A stretch of DNA of 23,784 nt from an uncultured Collinsella sp. (GTDB lineage Bacteria > Actinomycetota > Coriobacteriia > Coriobacteriales > Coriobacteriaceae). The stretch is taken from contig CABQZS010000196.1 in the NCBI GenBank assembly GCA_902468695.1, positions 1 to 23,784 on the forward strand, written 5' to 3'. The notes under the pieces were generated by a model. The model ran no database searches, was not told where the DNA came from, and saw nothing but the letters and a program-made list of their open reading frames with translations. Below, piece after piece: positions 7,695 to 15,409 of the stretch; the stretch's first letter is position 1, and each line of letters begins with the position of its first letter. The position numbers and the translations under genes are program-made.

Positions 7695-8396
7695 TTAGCG
7701 GAGCTTGCTGGTCTCGAAGTACTTGGGATATTGGTCCAGGACCTCGGTCTGGTTGCGGAACATCATATGCAGGTGCTTGCTGACCAAAAAGCTCGCCTCG
7801 ATGGGGTCGCGGCCGGCGATGGCGCGGCGGATTTGCTTGTGCTCGTTAACAATCTCCTGATTGTCGAGCGTCTGCGTGGCGGCGCGCAGCCAGCGGAAGC
7901 GCTCCAGGTCGGCATTGGTCTCTTCGAGCCACGACCACACAGTGCTGCGGCACGCGATGCTAAAGATCATGCGGTGCATGAGGTTGTCGCTTAAAAAGAA
8001 GCCGATGCGGTCCTCCTCGGCCATGGTTTTTTCCTGCAGCGCGATGGCTCGGTCGAGCTGCTCGATGCCTGCCGAGGTGGCACGGGCACAGCACTCCACA
8101 ATCACCTGCTTTTCCAGGTGCTCGCGAATGTAGCAGGCGCTCTCGGCAAGAGTGAGGTTGATGGGCGAGACATAGGTGCCGCTCTGGGGCACGGTGCGCA
8201 CCAGGCCCTCTTGCGCCAGACGCACCAGCGCCTCGCGCACAGGGGTACGCCCCATATCCAGGTCGTCGCAAAGCTGCTTGACGCCCAGCTTTTCGCCCGG
8301 CTTGTAGTCCAGGTAGACGATTTTGCGTCGAATGGTGTGGTAGGACTGATCCTGTAGGCTCATTTCCTGCTCGCCGACGTGCATCGATTCTTCCAT
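7695..8396 (-). CDS. GntR-family regulator with FCD domain
   Basis: This 233-residue regulator belongs to the FadR subfamily of GntR. The winged helix-turn-helix covers about residues 15-77 (YHTIRRKIVYLDYKPGEKL, DDLDMGRTPVREALVRLAQEGLV), and the all-helical FCD ligand domain about 85-220. Asp137, His141, His186 and His208 or His210 correspond to the usual metal-binding set of FCD domains, which sense small organic acids. GAGG 6 bases before ATG 8396 supports the start; Met5 and Met12 are less well placed. It is divergent from the YeiH-type exporter with 192 bases between, so it most likely controls that gene and itself. Ligand unknown. Confidence 0.88.
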   Translation of the reverse strand: MEESMHVGEQEMSLQDQSYHTIRRKIVYLDYKPGEKLGVKQLCDDLDMGRTPVREALVRLAQEGLVRTVPQSGTYVSPINLTLAESACYIREHLEKQVIVECCARATSAGIEQLDRAIALQEKTMAEEDRIGFFLSDNLMHRMIFSIACRSTVWSWLEETNADLERFRWLRAATQTLDNQEIVNEHKQIRRAIAGRDPIEASFLVSKHLHMMFRNQTEVLDQYPKYFETSKLR

Positions 8397-8588
8397 AGTG
8401 CCTCACAACCGTTCTATCACACTCATATATCAGCTGTTAATTATGCCGCGAATCAGCTCTCCGCGGTGGGTAATTCGGCCGTCACCCAAGAACTATTGCG
8501 GCATCTTGGTCGTGTTTGCGCAGGGCTGTGCTCAATGTTGCCGTATCATAAGCCGTCGCAAACGTGAAATAGAAAGAAGGAATCTCAT

Positions 8589-9623
8589 ATGCAACTGGCG
8601 AATATCGTACGCGAGCGCTGGAAGGGCGTCTTGTTCTGCCTGATCATCGCCATCCCCGCGACGTTGCTCGGCAAACAGGTTGAGGTGGTCGGCGGGCCGG
8701 TGTTTGCCATCCTCTTTGGCATGGTCCTGGCGCTCGTCTTTCCCAAGAATCGTCGCGAGCAGCTCGCCGCCGGCGTCACCTATACGTCCAAAAAAATCTT
8801 GCAATACGCGGTTATCCTGCTTGGCTTTGGCATGAACCTCTCGCAGATTCTGTCCAAAGGCGCTCAGTCGCTGCCGATTATCGTGGCGACGATCTCGACC
8901 TCGCTTGTCATCGCCTTCGTGCTCTGCCGCGTTATGAACGTGCCGGGCAAAATCGCGACGCTTGTGGGTGTGGGTTCGTCGATTTGCGGCGGTTCTGCCA
9001 TCGCTGCGACCGCACCCGTCATCGATGCCGACGATCGCGAGATTGCCCAGGCTATTTCGGTCATCTTCCTGTTTAACGTTATCGCGGCGCTCGTGTTTCC
9101 GACGCTCGGCGGCATGCTCGGGCTGACCAACGAGGGCTTTGGCCTGTTTGCCGGCACCGCCATCAACGACACCTCGTCGGTAACGGCTGCGGCGAGCGCC
9201 TGGGACAGTATGCATCCCGGCGCCAATGTGCTCGAAAGCGCCACGGTGGTCAAGCTCACCAGGACGCTGGCCATTATTCCCATTACGTTGGTTCTTGCGT
9301 GCTGGCAGATGCATCTGGCGCGCAAGGCCGGCGGCGACGCCAAAAGCACGTTCTCGCTTAAACGCGCGTTTCCCATGTTCGTGCTGTTCTTTGTGCTGGC
9401 GAGCGTGATCACTACGGTGCTTCAGCTTCCCGCGTCCTTTACGGCGCCCATCAAGGAGCTGTCGAAGTTCTTTATCGTGATGGCCATGGCAGCTATTGGT
9501 TTTAATACCGATATCGTCGAGCTGGTCAAAAAGGGCGGCAAGCCCATCGCGTTGGGCTTTTGCTGCTGGATTGGCATTGCGTGCATGAGTTTGGGAATGC
9601 AACACGTGCTGGGAATCTGGTAG
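8589..9623 (+). CDS. YeiH-family putative membrane exporter (UPF0324)
   Basis: This 344-residue integral membrane protein belongs to the YeiH/UPF0324 family, annotated as putative sulfate exporters on limited evidence. About ten hydrophobic segments are visible, starting with GVLFCLIIAIPATLLG. Family hallmarks are ILLGFGMNLSQI, the glycine-rich GVGSSICGGSAIAATAPVIDADD and GTAINDTSSVTAAA. Length is typical. AAGAAGG 9 bases before ATG supports the start. The divergent GntR/FCD regulator is the likely controller; FCD regulators generally respond to carboxylates, which leaves a sulfonate or organic-acid substrate as an alternative to sulfate. No operon partner is seen downstream. Confidence 0.85.
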   Translation: MQLANIVRERWKGVLFCLIIAIPATLLGKQVEVVGGPVFAILFGMVLALVFPKNRREQLAAGVTYTSKKILQYAVILLGFGMNLSQILSKGAQSLPIIVATISTSLVIAFVLCRVMNVPGKIATLVGVGSSICGGSAIAATAPVIDADDREIAQAISVIFLFNVIAALVFPTLGGMLGLTNEGFGLFAGTAINDTSSVTAAASAWDSMHPGANVLESATVVKLTRTLAIIPITLVLACWQMHLARKAGGDAKSTFSLKRAFPMFVLFFVLASVITTVLQLPASFTAPIKELSKFFIVMAMAAIGFNTDIVELVKKGGKPIALGFCCWIGIACMSLGMQHVLGIW

Positions 9624-9675
9624 AGAAGTAGCTTATTTGCGTGCTGCGTGCTGGTGAGCGCATGCCTGCGGTGGA

Positions 9676-9764
9676 GCGATAGGAGCTCTTGCGGGTATGG
9701 CTTGTCCGCAGGTTTATAAGTCCCGAAGAGCTCTTATCGCCCCGCCAGGATGGCGATGCGGGGC
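9676..9764 (+). other. paired hairpins downstream of the YeiH gene
   Basis: GCGATAGGAGCTCTT (9676-9690) pairs with AAGAGCTCTTATCGC (9726-9740) with one G-T wobble, and inside it TGCGG pairs with CCGCA. A second hairpin GCCCCGC/GCGGGGC (9739-9745 with 9758-9764) overlaps the first by two bases. No T-tract follows. This could be a weak terminator or an RNA leader for the regulator gene that starts at 9890; the rest of the 266-base gap has only weak -10-like TATACT at 9771 and TATAGT at 9799. Confidence 0.5.
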
Positions 9765-9889
9765 AACACCTATACTCGCAGGACGGCGCTTTCTGCCCTA
9801 TAGTGTTTGATGAGCAATATCGTTCAATTTTGAAACACTCGGTCGTGCGACCGTCGGCGGCTGCATGTCGCCGCGGACAGGGGCAAATC

Positions 9890-11107
9890 ATGGATAGCGA
9901 TGCCAAGCTGAACATCTTGACCGAGGCCCTGGCTGCTGCCGGGGCCTCGGCATTGGCAATCGATGCGCATGGGGACGTCGCGATCTCGACCATGAATGAC
10001 GCGGCGCTTGAGCGGGATGTGGCGGTTTTTGTCGCTGAGCGCCTCGACCGTATAGGAGACGGTGCGCGTCTGGTTATGGGGCGTGCGGGTGCGCGCCTGA
10101 GCCTGACCGTTCGCCCCACCGACAAAGAGGGTGGGAGCCTTTGGGTCGTCGTGGTCCGCGAGGTGCGCGGCGCCGCGGCGCATGCGGGCATCGAGTGGCT
10201 CAACGCCGACGAAGTTGAGGCCCGCTACGAATCGAGCGCGTACGGCATCGTTGAGGGTGCCGCTGCGGTGGCTGCACCGGTTGCCGAGAGCTATGCGCGC
10301 GGGGTGCCCCTTATGCTCGAGGGCGAGTTGGGCGCGGGCCAGGTCGAGATCGCCAAGCGCCTCTATCTGGCTGGCCCTTTTGCCGATCAACCCTTTGTTT
10401 CCGTTGCGCTCGATGAGCTCACCGAGCGCGGTTGGCGCCACGTGCTCAAAAGCGCCGAATCGCCGTTGTTCCAAACAGGGCTGACCCTTTGCATTGAGGG
10501 CTGGAACGCGGTTGGCCCCCAGCGCCTCCGCGAGCTGGTCTCCACGATGGCCGACACCGCGTTGGCGACGCGCTGCCATGTGGTGCTGACGGCGAATGAC
10601 ATGCCGGGCGGCAGCGAAAGTGATCAAGCCGCCTTTGTGACCGAGCGCTTCGCCTGTGCGGTGAGCGTGGCGCCGGCAATCGCCGAGCAGGGAGCCGCGT
10701 CGACGAAGGTCGCGCGCTATTTGGAATATCTCGCTGATGCATTTGGGACGGCAGCGCCCACGCTGTCTGCCACGGCGACGAAGACGCTCGATGCTTACCG
10801 CTGGCCGCGCAATTATCTGCAGCTCCGCGAGGTCTCGGAACGACTGTATATATTGGTGGGGGCGGGCACGGTGGACCGCGCTGTGGCGGAGGAAGTGCTC
10901 GCCCAAGAGGACGTGATTAAGACCGCAACCTTTGGCGCCCCGACACTCGAAAGCGACCTGTATATTCTGCGACCGCTGGCCGATACCGAGCGAGATATCG
11001 CGCATCTGGTTGTAGACCATCTCCACGGTAACCGAACCCGTGCGGCGGAGGTGCTGGGCATAAGCCGTACAACGCTGTGGCGCTTGCTGAAGGACGATGA
11101 CCGTTGA
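9890..11107 (+). CDS. sigma-54-activator-like regulator with degenerate AAA+ domain and Fis-type HTH
   Basis: This 405-residue protein resembles bacterial enhancer-binding proteins but lacks their working parts. Residues 1-110 form an unassigned sensory region. Residues 115-320 follow the AAA+ layout: a Walker A-like EGELGAGQ ending in Gln151 where the essential lysine should be, no GAFTGA loop, TLCIEGWN in place of Walker B LFLDE, VVLTAND as sensor I, and YRWPRNYLQLREVSERL corresponding to the usual YxWPGNxREL. The C-terminal Fis-type helix-turn-helix is intact (NRTRAAEVLGISRTTLWRLL, 381-400). It therefore probably binds DNA but neither hydrolyses ATP nor contacts sigma-54. ATG 9890 was chosen for the ACAGGGG upstream; the frame is open 67 codons further. 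Target unknown. Confidence 0.72.
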   Translation: MDSDAKLNILTEALAAAGASALAIDAHGDVAISTMNDAALERDVAVFVAERLDRIGDGARLVMGRAGARLSLTVRPTDKEGGSLWVVVVREVRGAAAHAGIEWLNADEVEARYESSAYGIVEGAAAVAAPVAESYARGVPLMLEGELGAGQVEIAKRLYLAGPFADQPFVSVALDELTERGWRHVLKSAESPLFQTGLTLCIEGWNAVGPQRLRELVSTMADTALATRCHVVLTANDMPGGSESDQAAFVTERFACAVSVAPAIAEQGAASTKVARYLEYLADAFGTAAPTLSATATKTLDAYRWPRNYLQLREVSERLYILVGAGTVDRAVAEEVLAQEDVIKTATFGAPTLESDLYILRPLADTERDIAHLVVDHLHGNRTRAAEVLGISRTTLWRLLKDDDR

Positions 11108-11138
11108 GCGAGGCGCCCGTGACCGCGCGCGACGCGTG

Positions 11139-11147
11139 TGCTACAGT
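11139..11147 (+). promoter_or_regulatory. extended -10 promoter element
   Basis: TGC-TACAGT matches an extended -10 box about 45 bases before the start of the membrane protein gene at 11192. No good -35 box is visible. Confidence 0.35.
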
Positions 11148-11191
11148 CCAAAGCGTTATTGTTTCGATTTGGTTACGGCGTGCGAGGGCAT

Positions 11192-11767
11192 ATGGCTGAG
11201 ACTTCAAAACCGAGCCGCAGAAGGCGGAGCGCCGCGCCTGTCAACCGACGCACGACATCGGTGACGTGGGGTAAACACGCCTCGGGGTTTGATGGCTCGT
11301 TCAAACGCACTAAATACGGCTATCCTTCGGCAAGCGCCCGCTTGGCCATGCAGGCAGAGTCCTCACTGTGGGGCCGCAAACGCGTGGTAGGCTCAAAGCT
11401 CAAGCACGACGGCACGCTTGGTTACATCAGCCGCGGGGCGGCTCGCCGCAGTGGGCTCAATCCTGCTGGTTGGCATCGTTATGTGCCGATCGTGGCCGTC
11501 GTTGCGGTGATCGTCATCGCGCTCGCAGCGCTCGGATATGCCGGCGGTGGCGCCAACTTGGGCGCAGTGTTTAAATCGCCCGAGCTCGCGCATGCAGGCA
11601 CAGAAGTTGTCGAGGGCGCTCAGACCCAGATGGGCGTTGCGCCCCAGCGCGGCATCGTCGCGGCGGCCTCCACCATCGCCGACGCGCAAAAGGACGAGGA
11701 CGAACAAGGCGACGGTGCCGAAACGACTCACACGAACGAAACGACGACAACTCCATCGGCAAGATAA
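11192..11767 (+). CDS. single-pass membrane protein of unknown function
   Basis: I do not recognise a family for this 191-residue protein. The first 95 residues are strongly basic and rich in Arg, Lys and Ser, with a low-complexity KPSRRRRS start and repeated aromatic-Gly motifs (WGKHASGFDGSF, TKYGYPSASARL). One hydrophobic helix spans about residues 98-117 (YVPIVAVVAVIVIALAALGY). The remainder is an acidic Thr/Glu/Asp-rich tail. With its basic half inside, the C-terminal tail would face outward. ATG 11192 is preceded by GAGGG; an ATG at 11138 would overlap the -10 box. It follows the Fis-type regulator by 84 bases and probably has its own promoter. Confidence 0.6.
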   Translation: MAETSKPSRRRRSAAPVNRRTTSVTWGKHASGFDGSFKRTKYGYPSASARLAMQAESSLWGRKRVVGSKLKHDGTLGYISRGAARRSGLNPAGWHRYVPIVAVVAVIVIALAALGYAGGGANLGAVFKSPELAHAGTEVVEGAQTQMGVAPQRGIVAAASTIADAQKDEDEQGDGAETTHTNETTTTPSAR

Positions 11768-11867
11768 GTTGCGAGCGGAGCAGCAAATTTGGGACGGGGC
11801 CTTTTAGCTGCCCAAGTGCTGAATGCCAACAGTAACTCATTCGATGTCAGTCGCCAGCAGCGAGCGG

Positions 11868-11889
11868 CCGCCGTTCGGTAGAACGGCGG
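11868..11889 (-). terminator. terminator hairpin after the nitroreductase gene
   Basis: CCGCCGTTC pairs perfectly with GAACGGCGG around a GGTA loop, six bases beyond the nitroreductase stop. No T-tract follows on the minus strand, so it may act on either neighbour. Confidence 0.6.
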
Positions 11890-11895
11890 AACTGT

Positions 11896-12417
11896 CTACT
11901 TCACGTACACCACGTTGTCGCGGCGCGGCTTTGCCTCGGGTAGCGTGTCCTCGGCGTAGCCCAGAATGCAGTTACCGACGCCGCGCAGGCTGCCGTCGGC
12001 GGGCAGGCCCCAGCTGGCCAGCAGCTCCAGGCCCTCGGGCGAGTCAAAGACCTCATGCGCGCGGTGAATCCAGCACGAATCGACACCCAGTGCATAGGCG
12101 GCGTTGAGCAAGTTGCCCATGGCGAGCGAGCCGTCTTCCAGATGTGTGGGCACGCTGCGGTCAACCAGCACCACCACAACGGTCTTGGCGCCATAGAAGG
12201 GGTCGCTGTTGCTGTCCATGACCTGGGCGTTGAGCTGTGAGAGACGCTCGACGGTCGCGGGGTCGGTGACGGCGACAAACGTCACCGGCTGGCGGCCCAT
12301 GCCGCTCGGTGCATATTGGCCGGCTTCGATAATACGTGCAAGCTTTTCGGCCTCGACGGGACGATCGCTGTAGTTGCGGCAGCTGCGGCGGTGAATGAGT
12401 GCTTCGATAGTCTCCAT
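11896..12417 (-). CDS. nitroreductase-family FMN oxidoreductase
   Basis: This 173-residue protein belongs to the nitroreductase superfamily, dimeric FMN enzymes that use NAD(P)H. The N-terminal RRSCRNYSDRPVE gives the arginines contacting the FMN phosphate, YAPSGMGRQPVTFVAV is the typical S-(G/M)-x-N/Q-x-QP-like segment (here GRQP), and GVDSCWIHRAHEVF and LRGVGNCILGY correspond to the second FMN-binding region. The frame is open 32 codons upstream, but AAGGAG 7 bases before ATG 12417 fixes the start and gives the usual family length. It stands alone, convergent with the membrane protein gene. The natural substrate cannot be deduced. Confidence 0.88.
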   Translation of the reverse strand: METIEALIHRRSCRNYSDRPVEAEKLARIIEAGQYAPSGMGRQPVTFVAVTDPATVERLSQLNAQVMDSNSDPFYGAKTVVVVLVDRSVPTHLEDGSLAMGNLLNAAYALGVDSCWIHRAHEVFDSPEGLELLASWGLPADGSLRGVGNCILGYAEDTLPEAKPRRDNVVYVK

Positions 12418-12711
12418 GGTGTCTCCTTGCGGTGGCGTTGCAGATGCCCCGTTCATACCCGTCGGGCTTAAACGATAGACGGTCAATTGCCCGGCCAAAA
12501 GGATAGATTCCAATTGGGAAAGTAGGTTTGCATAAAAGTACCTTCAGAATGTGACAAACAAATGGGATGGTTAAACGTTTTATCCCGTCTACCCTGCGGT
12601 TTTTTACCACTTGCCTAAATGACGAATGCATACCCTCTGATAAAGGCTTTACTAAAGGAGTACCAACGTTTATCAATGCGCCGTGGTGGCGCCGGGCCAG
12701 GAGGTAACATC

Positions 12712-13002
12712 ATGTTCCAGGCTGGAGATGTCGTCGAGACCGATTTCGAAGGATTTCTGAAGCTGCTGCGTTCCAAGACGCGCGCTTTCGTGTCGATCAA
12801 CGATCACGAGTACTACATCACGCACACCGATGGCTATTGGCGTGTTCAGGATTGCGAGGCCCTCAACGACAAGGGCCACTTTACTGACTGCTCCGAGCTG
12901 GTCAACACGGTCTGCGAGGTCGTCGAGCTGCCGTGGATTGCCGGCAAGAGCCTGCATGACAGCTTCTCGGGCGCTACGGTCTATGAGGCCGTCGCCGCTT
13001 AA
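12712..13002 (+). CDS. small protein of unknown function (96 aa)
   Basis: A strong AGGAGGT at 12699-12705 precedes ATG 12712 and defines a 96-residue, acidic, soluble protein (MFQAGDVVETDFEGFLKLLRS...). Codon use matches the neighbours and a clean terminator follows, so it is very likely real. No family was recognised. It has three cysteines (in RVQDCEAL, FTDCSEL and VNTVCEVV), an aromatic INDHEYYITHTDGYWRV stretch suggesting a beta-rich core, and no signal or membrane segment. The 294-base gap upstream holds a GGGAT/ATCCC repeat at 12564-12586 and no promoter I would insist on. In-frame upstream ATGs at 12619 and 12676 lack ribosome binding sites. Confidence 0.75.
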   Translation: MFQAGDVVETDFEGFLKLLRSKTRAFVSINDHEYYITHTDGYWRVQDCEALNDKGHFTDCSELVNTVCEVVELPWIAGKSLHDSFSGATVYEAVAA

Positions 13003-13028
13003 CAGGCAATAAAACTCGATTTTCACGT

Positions 13029-13064
13029 GACCGCTGGCGCCGCCCCCGCGCCGGCGGTCTTTTT
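13029..13064 (+). terminator. intrinsic terminator of the 96-aa protein gene
   Basis: GACCGCTGGCGC (13029-13040) pairs with GCGCCGGCGGTC (13048-13059), one T-G wobble, 7-base loop, followed by five T. Confidence 0.92.
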
Positions 13065-13107
13065 CTGCCGATAGGCCATAAAAATGCACACATTTGCGGA
13101 GAGCCTG

Positions 13108-13165
13108 TTGACGATAGTCAAAACTCGGACTAATCTAGAGGCACATAATTGGTCAAAAATCGGAC
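13108..13165 (+). promoter_or_regulatory. marR operon promoter with duplicated operator-like sequence
   Basis: TTGACG (13108-13113), a 17-base spacer and TAATCT (13131-13136) make a good promoter. GTCAAAA-C-TCGGAC fills the spacer (13117-13130) and GTCAAAA-A-TCGGAC recurs at 13152-13165, a 35-base direct repeat with one difference. The first overlaps TTGAC-GATA-GTCAA; the second is flanked by AATTG and CAATT. This placement suits autorepression by the MarR protein. Confidence 0.65.
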
Positions 13166-13183
13166 AATTGAATGGTGGGATAG

Positions 13184-13684
13184 ATGAATAGTGCGGTTAC
13201 GCTGGTCGACTTCGATCGGTTGCTCAATGGACTCGACCATATCTATTCGGAGTTCTCGCGCGCCTGCGGCCTTTCGGACTGCGCCTATTGGATGCTCGTC
13301 GACACCAGCACGGCGGGCGGCAGTATTGCCGTAAGCCGTCTGACAAGCGAATGGTTCTACAGCAAGCAGACCATCAACTCGGCAATTAAAACCTTGACGG
13401 CGCGGGGCTTCGCAACGTTGGAGTTTGCCGAAGGCAGCCGTAAGAACAAGGTTGTGAGCCTGACCGAAGAGGGCAGGCGATTTGCCGAGCGTTATGCGCT
13501 GCCGGCACTCAAGGCCGAGCAGCGAGCCTTTGGCGCGCTTGAGCCATGTGAGCAGCGCGAGATTATGCGCTTGATCGGCAAATTCTCTCAGGTGCTCGGC
13601 GATGAGTGCGATGCCTTTAAGCAGCATATCGCTGCCGAGAACCAAGCCGAGAATCAAGGTGAGGGGGAGTCGTGCGACTGTTAA
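13184..13684 (+). CDS. MarR-family transcriptional regulator
   Basis: This 166-residue protein has the MarR winged helix-turn-helix: a first helix around HIYSEFSRACGLSDCAYWMLV, recognition region SEWFYSKQTINSAIKTLTARGFATL (about residues 63-88), a wing EGSRKNKVVSLTEEGRRFA, and C-terminal dimerisation helices. Family members usually repress a neighbouring transporter and release DNA on binding a drug or phenolic compound. The start has GGTGGGA upstream. Its 3' end overlaps the start of the first ABC gene, and the promoter carries duplicated sites, both supporting autoregulation of a three-gene operon. The last 20 residues (AENQAENQGEGESCDC) are low complexity. Confidence 0.9.
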   Translation: MNSAVTLVDFDRLLNGLDHIYSEFSRACGLSDCAYWMLVDTSTAGGSIAVSRLTSEWFYSKQTINSAIKTLTARGFATLEFAEGSRKNKVVSLTEEGRRFAERYALPALKAEQRAFGALEPCEQREIMRLIGKFSQVLGDECDAFKQHIAAENQAENQGEGESCDC

Positions 13685-15408
13685 TGAGGTTTCTAAAGCC
13701 ATATCGAGGGCTTGTCGCAGTGACGCTGCTGGTGCTGCTGGTGGATAACGTCGGTACGCTGTTGGTTCCCACGATGCTGGCGAACATGGTCAACACCGGT
13801 ATTACCACGGGCGATGTCGACTACATTTTACGCAACGGCCTATACATGTTTATCGCGACCAGCATGGCTAGCGGCGGCACGGTGCTGGGCTGCTATCTTT
13901 CGGCGCGCCTGGCCGCCAACGTGGCTTGCGATATCCGCAATGCCGTGTACGACAAATCGCTCGAGCTCGCGGCCAGCGATTTTGAGCGCTTTGGCACCGG
14001 ATCGATGATCACGCGCTCGCTCAACGACATCAACGTGATTCAGCAGGCGATTCTGCAGACGATTCAGCTGGTGCTGCCCGTGCCGTTTTTGGCTGTGGCG
14101 GGCATCATCTTCGCCTGGTTTATCGATCCTGCCATGGGCACGCTTCTGGGCGTAGTCGTTGCGATTGTGCTGGTGGCGGCGGTCTTTACGGTTGCCAACG
14201 CGGCTCCGATCTTTATGCGCTTGCAGAGCTTTATCGACCGCATGAACGTGGTGCTGCGCGAAAACATCGTGGGCGTGCGCGTCATCCGTGCGTTTAACAA
14301 GGAGCGTCACGAGGAGCGGCGCCTGGACGAGGTGTTTAGCGACTACGCCGCCAACGCCATCAAGGTCAACCACCTGTTTGTGGGCCTCGACAGCTCCAGC
14401 TTCTTTTTGATGAACATCGCCGAGGTGGCGGTGCTGTGGGTGGGCGGCAACCGCGTAGGCGCCCACGCCATGCAGATTGCGAGTATCTCGGCGGTGCTGG
14501 AGTATGCAATTCTGATCCTGTTCTTTGTGATGATGGCCCAGATGGTGGTGCTGACGCTTCCGCGTGCTGCCGCGTGCCTGAACCGTGCGCAGCAGGTGTT
14601 GGAGATTGAGCCGAGCATCGTCGATGGCGAGCGCACGCTTGATGCGGCCGCGTCCGACTCAAAGGACGGGGCCGATGCGGTCGCCGTGTTCGATCATATG
14701 TCGTTTCGCTTTGACGACGCCGACGAGGACACGCTGTGCAATTTGAACTTTACTTGTCGTCGCGGTCAGACGACCGCAATCGTCGGCTCAACGGGTTCGG
14801 GCAAGTCGACGGTGGCCAAGCTTCTGCTGCGCTTCCACGATGCCACCAAGGGCACCATTCGCCTGGACGGCGTCGACCTGCGCGAGCTTTCGCAAGACGA
14901 CATCCGCGGGCGCATTGCCTATGTGCCGCAAAAAGCATGGCTGTTCTCGGGCACCGTGGCAAGCAATCTGCGCTTTGGCAACGAGGATGCGACTGAGGCG
15001 GACATGCTTCATGCGCTGCAGGTTGCCCAGAGCACCTTTGTGCTCGATCAGCCGCAGGGGCTCGATACCCCGGTGGCGCAGGGCGGCACGAACTTTTCGG
15101 GTGGCCAGCGCCAACGTCTGGCCATCGCCCGTGCGCTCATGAAGCGCGCCGACCTGTATATCTTCGACGACAGTTTTTCTGCTCTGGACTTTAAGACCGA
15201 TGCGGCCCTGCGCCATGCGTTGCAAGACGAGACGCGTGACGCTGCGGTGCTCATCATCGCACAGCGCATCTCGACGATCTTGCACGCCGACCAGATCGTC
15301 GTGCTCAAGGACGGCGAGGTTGTGGGTCTGGGCACGCATGGCGAGCTTATGGAAACCTGCGAGGTGTACCGCGCCATCGCGGAATCGCAGATGAAGGGAG
15401 GTGAGTAG
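13672..15408 (+). CDS. ABC exporter half-transporter with degenerate nucleotide site
   Basis: This 578-residue protein has six transmembrane helices (residues about 10-310) fused to an ATPase domain (about 335-575). Walker A is GSTGSGKST (from Gly372) and the signature NFSGGQRQR is intact, but Asp500 (IFDDSFS) replaces the catalytic glutamate and Gln531 (IIAQRIS) replaces the switch histidine. This is the pattern of the degenerate subunit of heterodimeric exporters such as TM287/288, LmrCD and BmrCD. GTG 13672 is chosen because AGGGGGAG lies 4 bases before it; the ATG at 13684 also overlaps the marR stop. It pairs with the next gene, probably as a multidrug or lipid exporter. Confidence 0.92.
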   Translation: MRLLMRFLKPYRGLVAVTLLVLLVDNVGTLLVPTMLANMVNTGITTGDVDYILRNGLYMFIATSMASGGTVLGCYLSARLAANVACDIRNAVYDKSLELAASDFERFGTGSMITRSLNDINVIQQAILQTIQLVLPVPFLAVAGIIFAWFIDPAMGTLLGVVVAIVLVAAVFTVANAAPIFMRLQSFIDRMNVVLRENIVGVRVIRAFNKERHEERRLDEVFSDYAANAIKVNHLFVGLDSSSFFLMNIAEVAVLWVGGNRVGAHAMQIASISAVLEYAILILFFVMMAQMVVLTLPRAAACLNRAQQVLEIEPSIVDGERTLDAAASDSKDGADAVAVFDHMSFRFDDADEDTLCNLNFTCRRGQTTAIVGSTGSGKSTVAKLLLRFHDATKGTIRLDGVDLRELSQDDIRGRIAYVPQKAWLFSGTVASNLRFGNEDATEADMLHALQVAQSTFVLDQPQGLDTPVAQGGTNFSGGQRQRLAIARALMKRADLYIFDDSFSALDFKTDAALRHALQDETRDAAVLIIAQRISTILHADQIVVLKDGEVVGLGTHGELMETCEVYRAIAESQMKGGE

Positions 15409-15409
15409 C

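Noticed and set aside
8532..9605. 357-codon minus-strand frame opposite the YeiH gene
   Set aside because: Antisense to a recognisable membrane protein; charged, repetitive translation without domain.
9689..9889. 67-codon N-terminal extension of the Fis-type regulator
   Set aside because: It spans the paired hairpins and possible promoters, and ATG 9890 has a better ribosome binding site.
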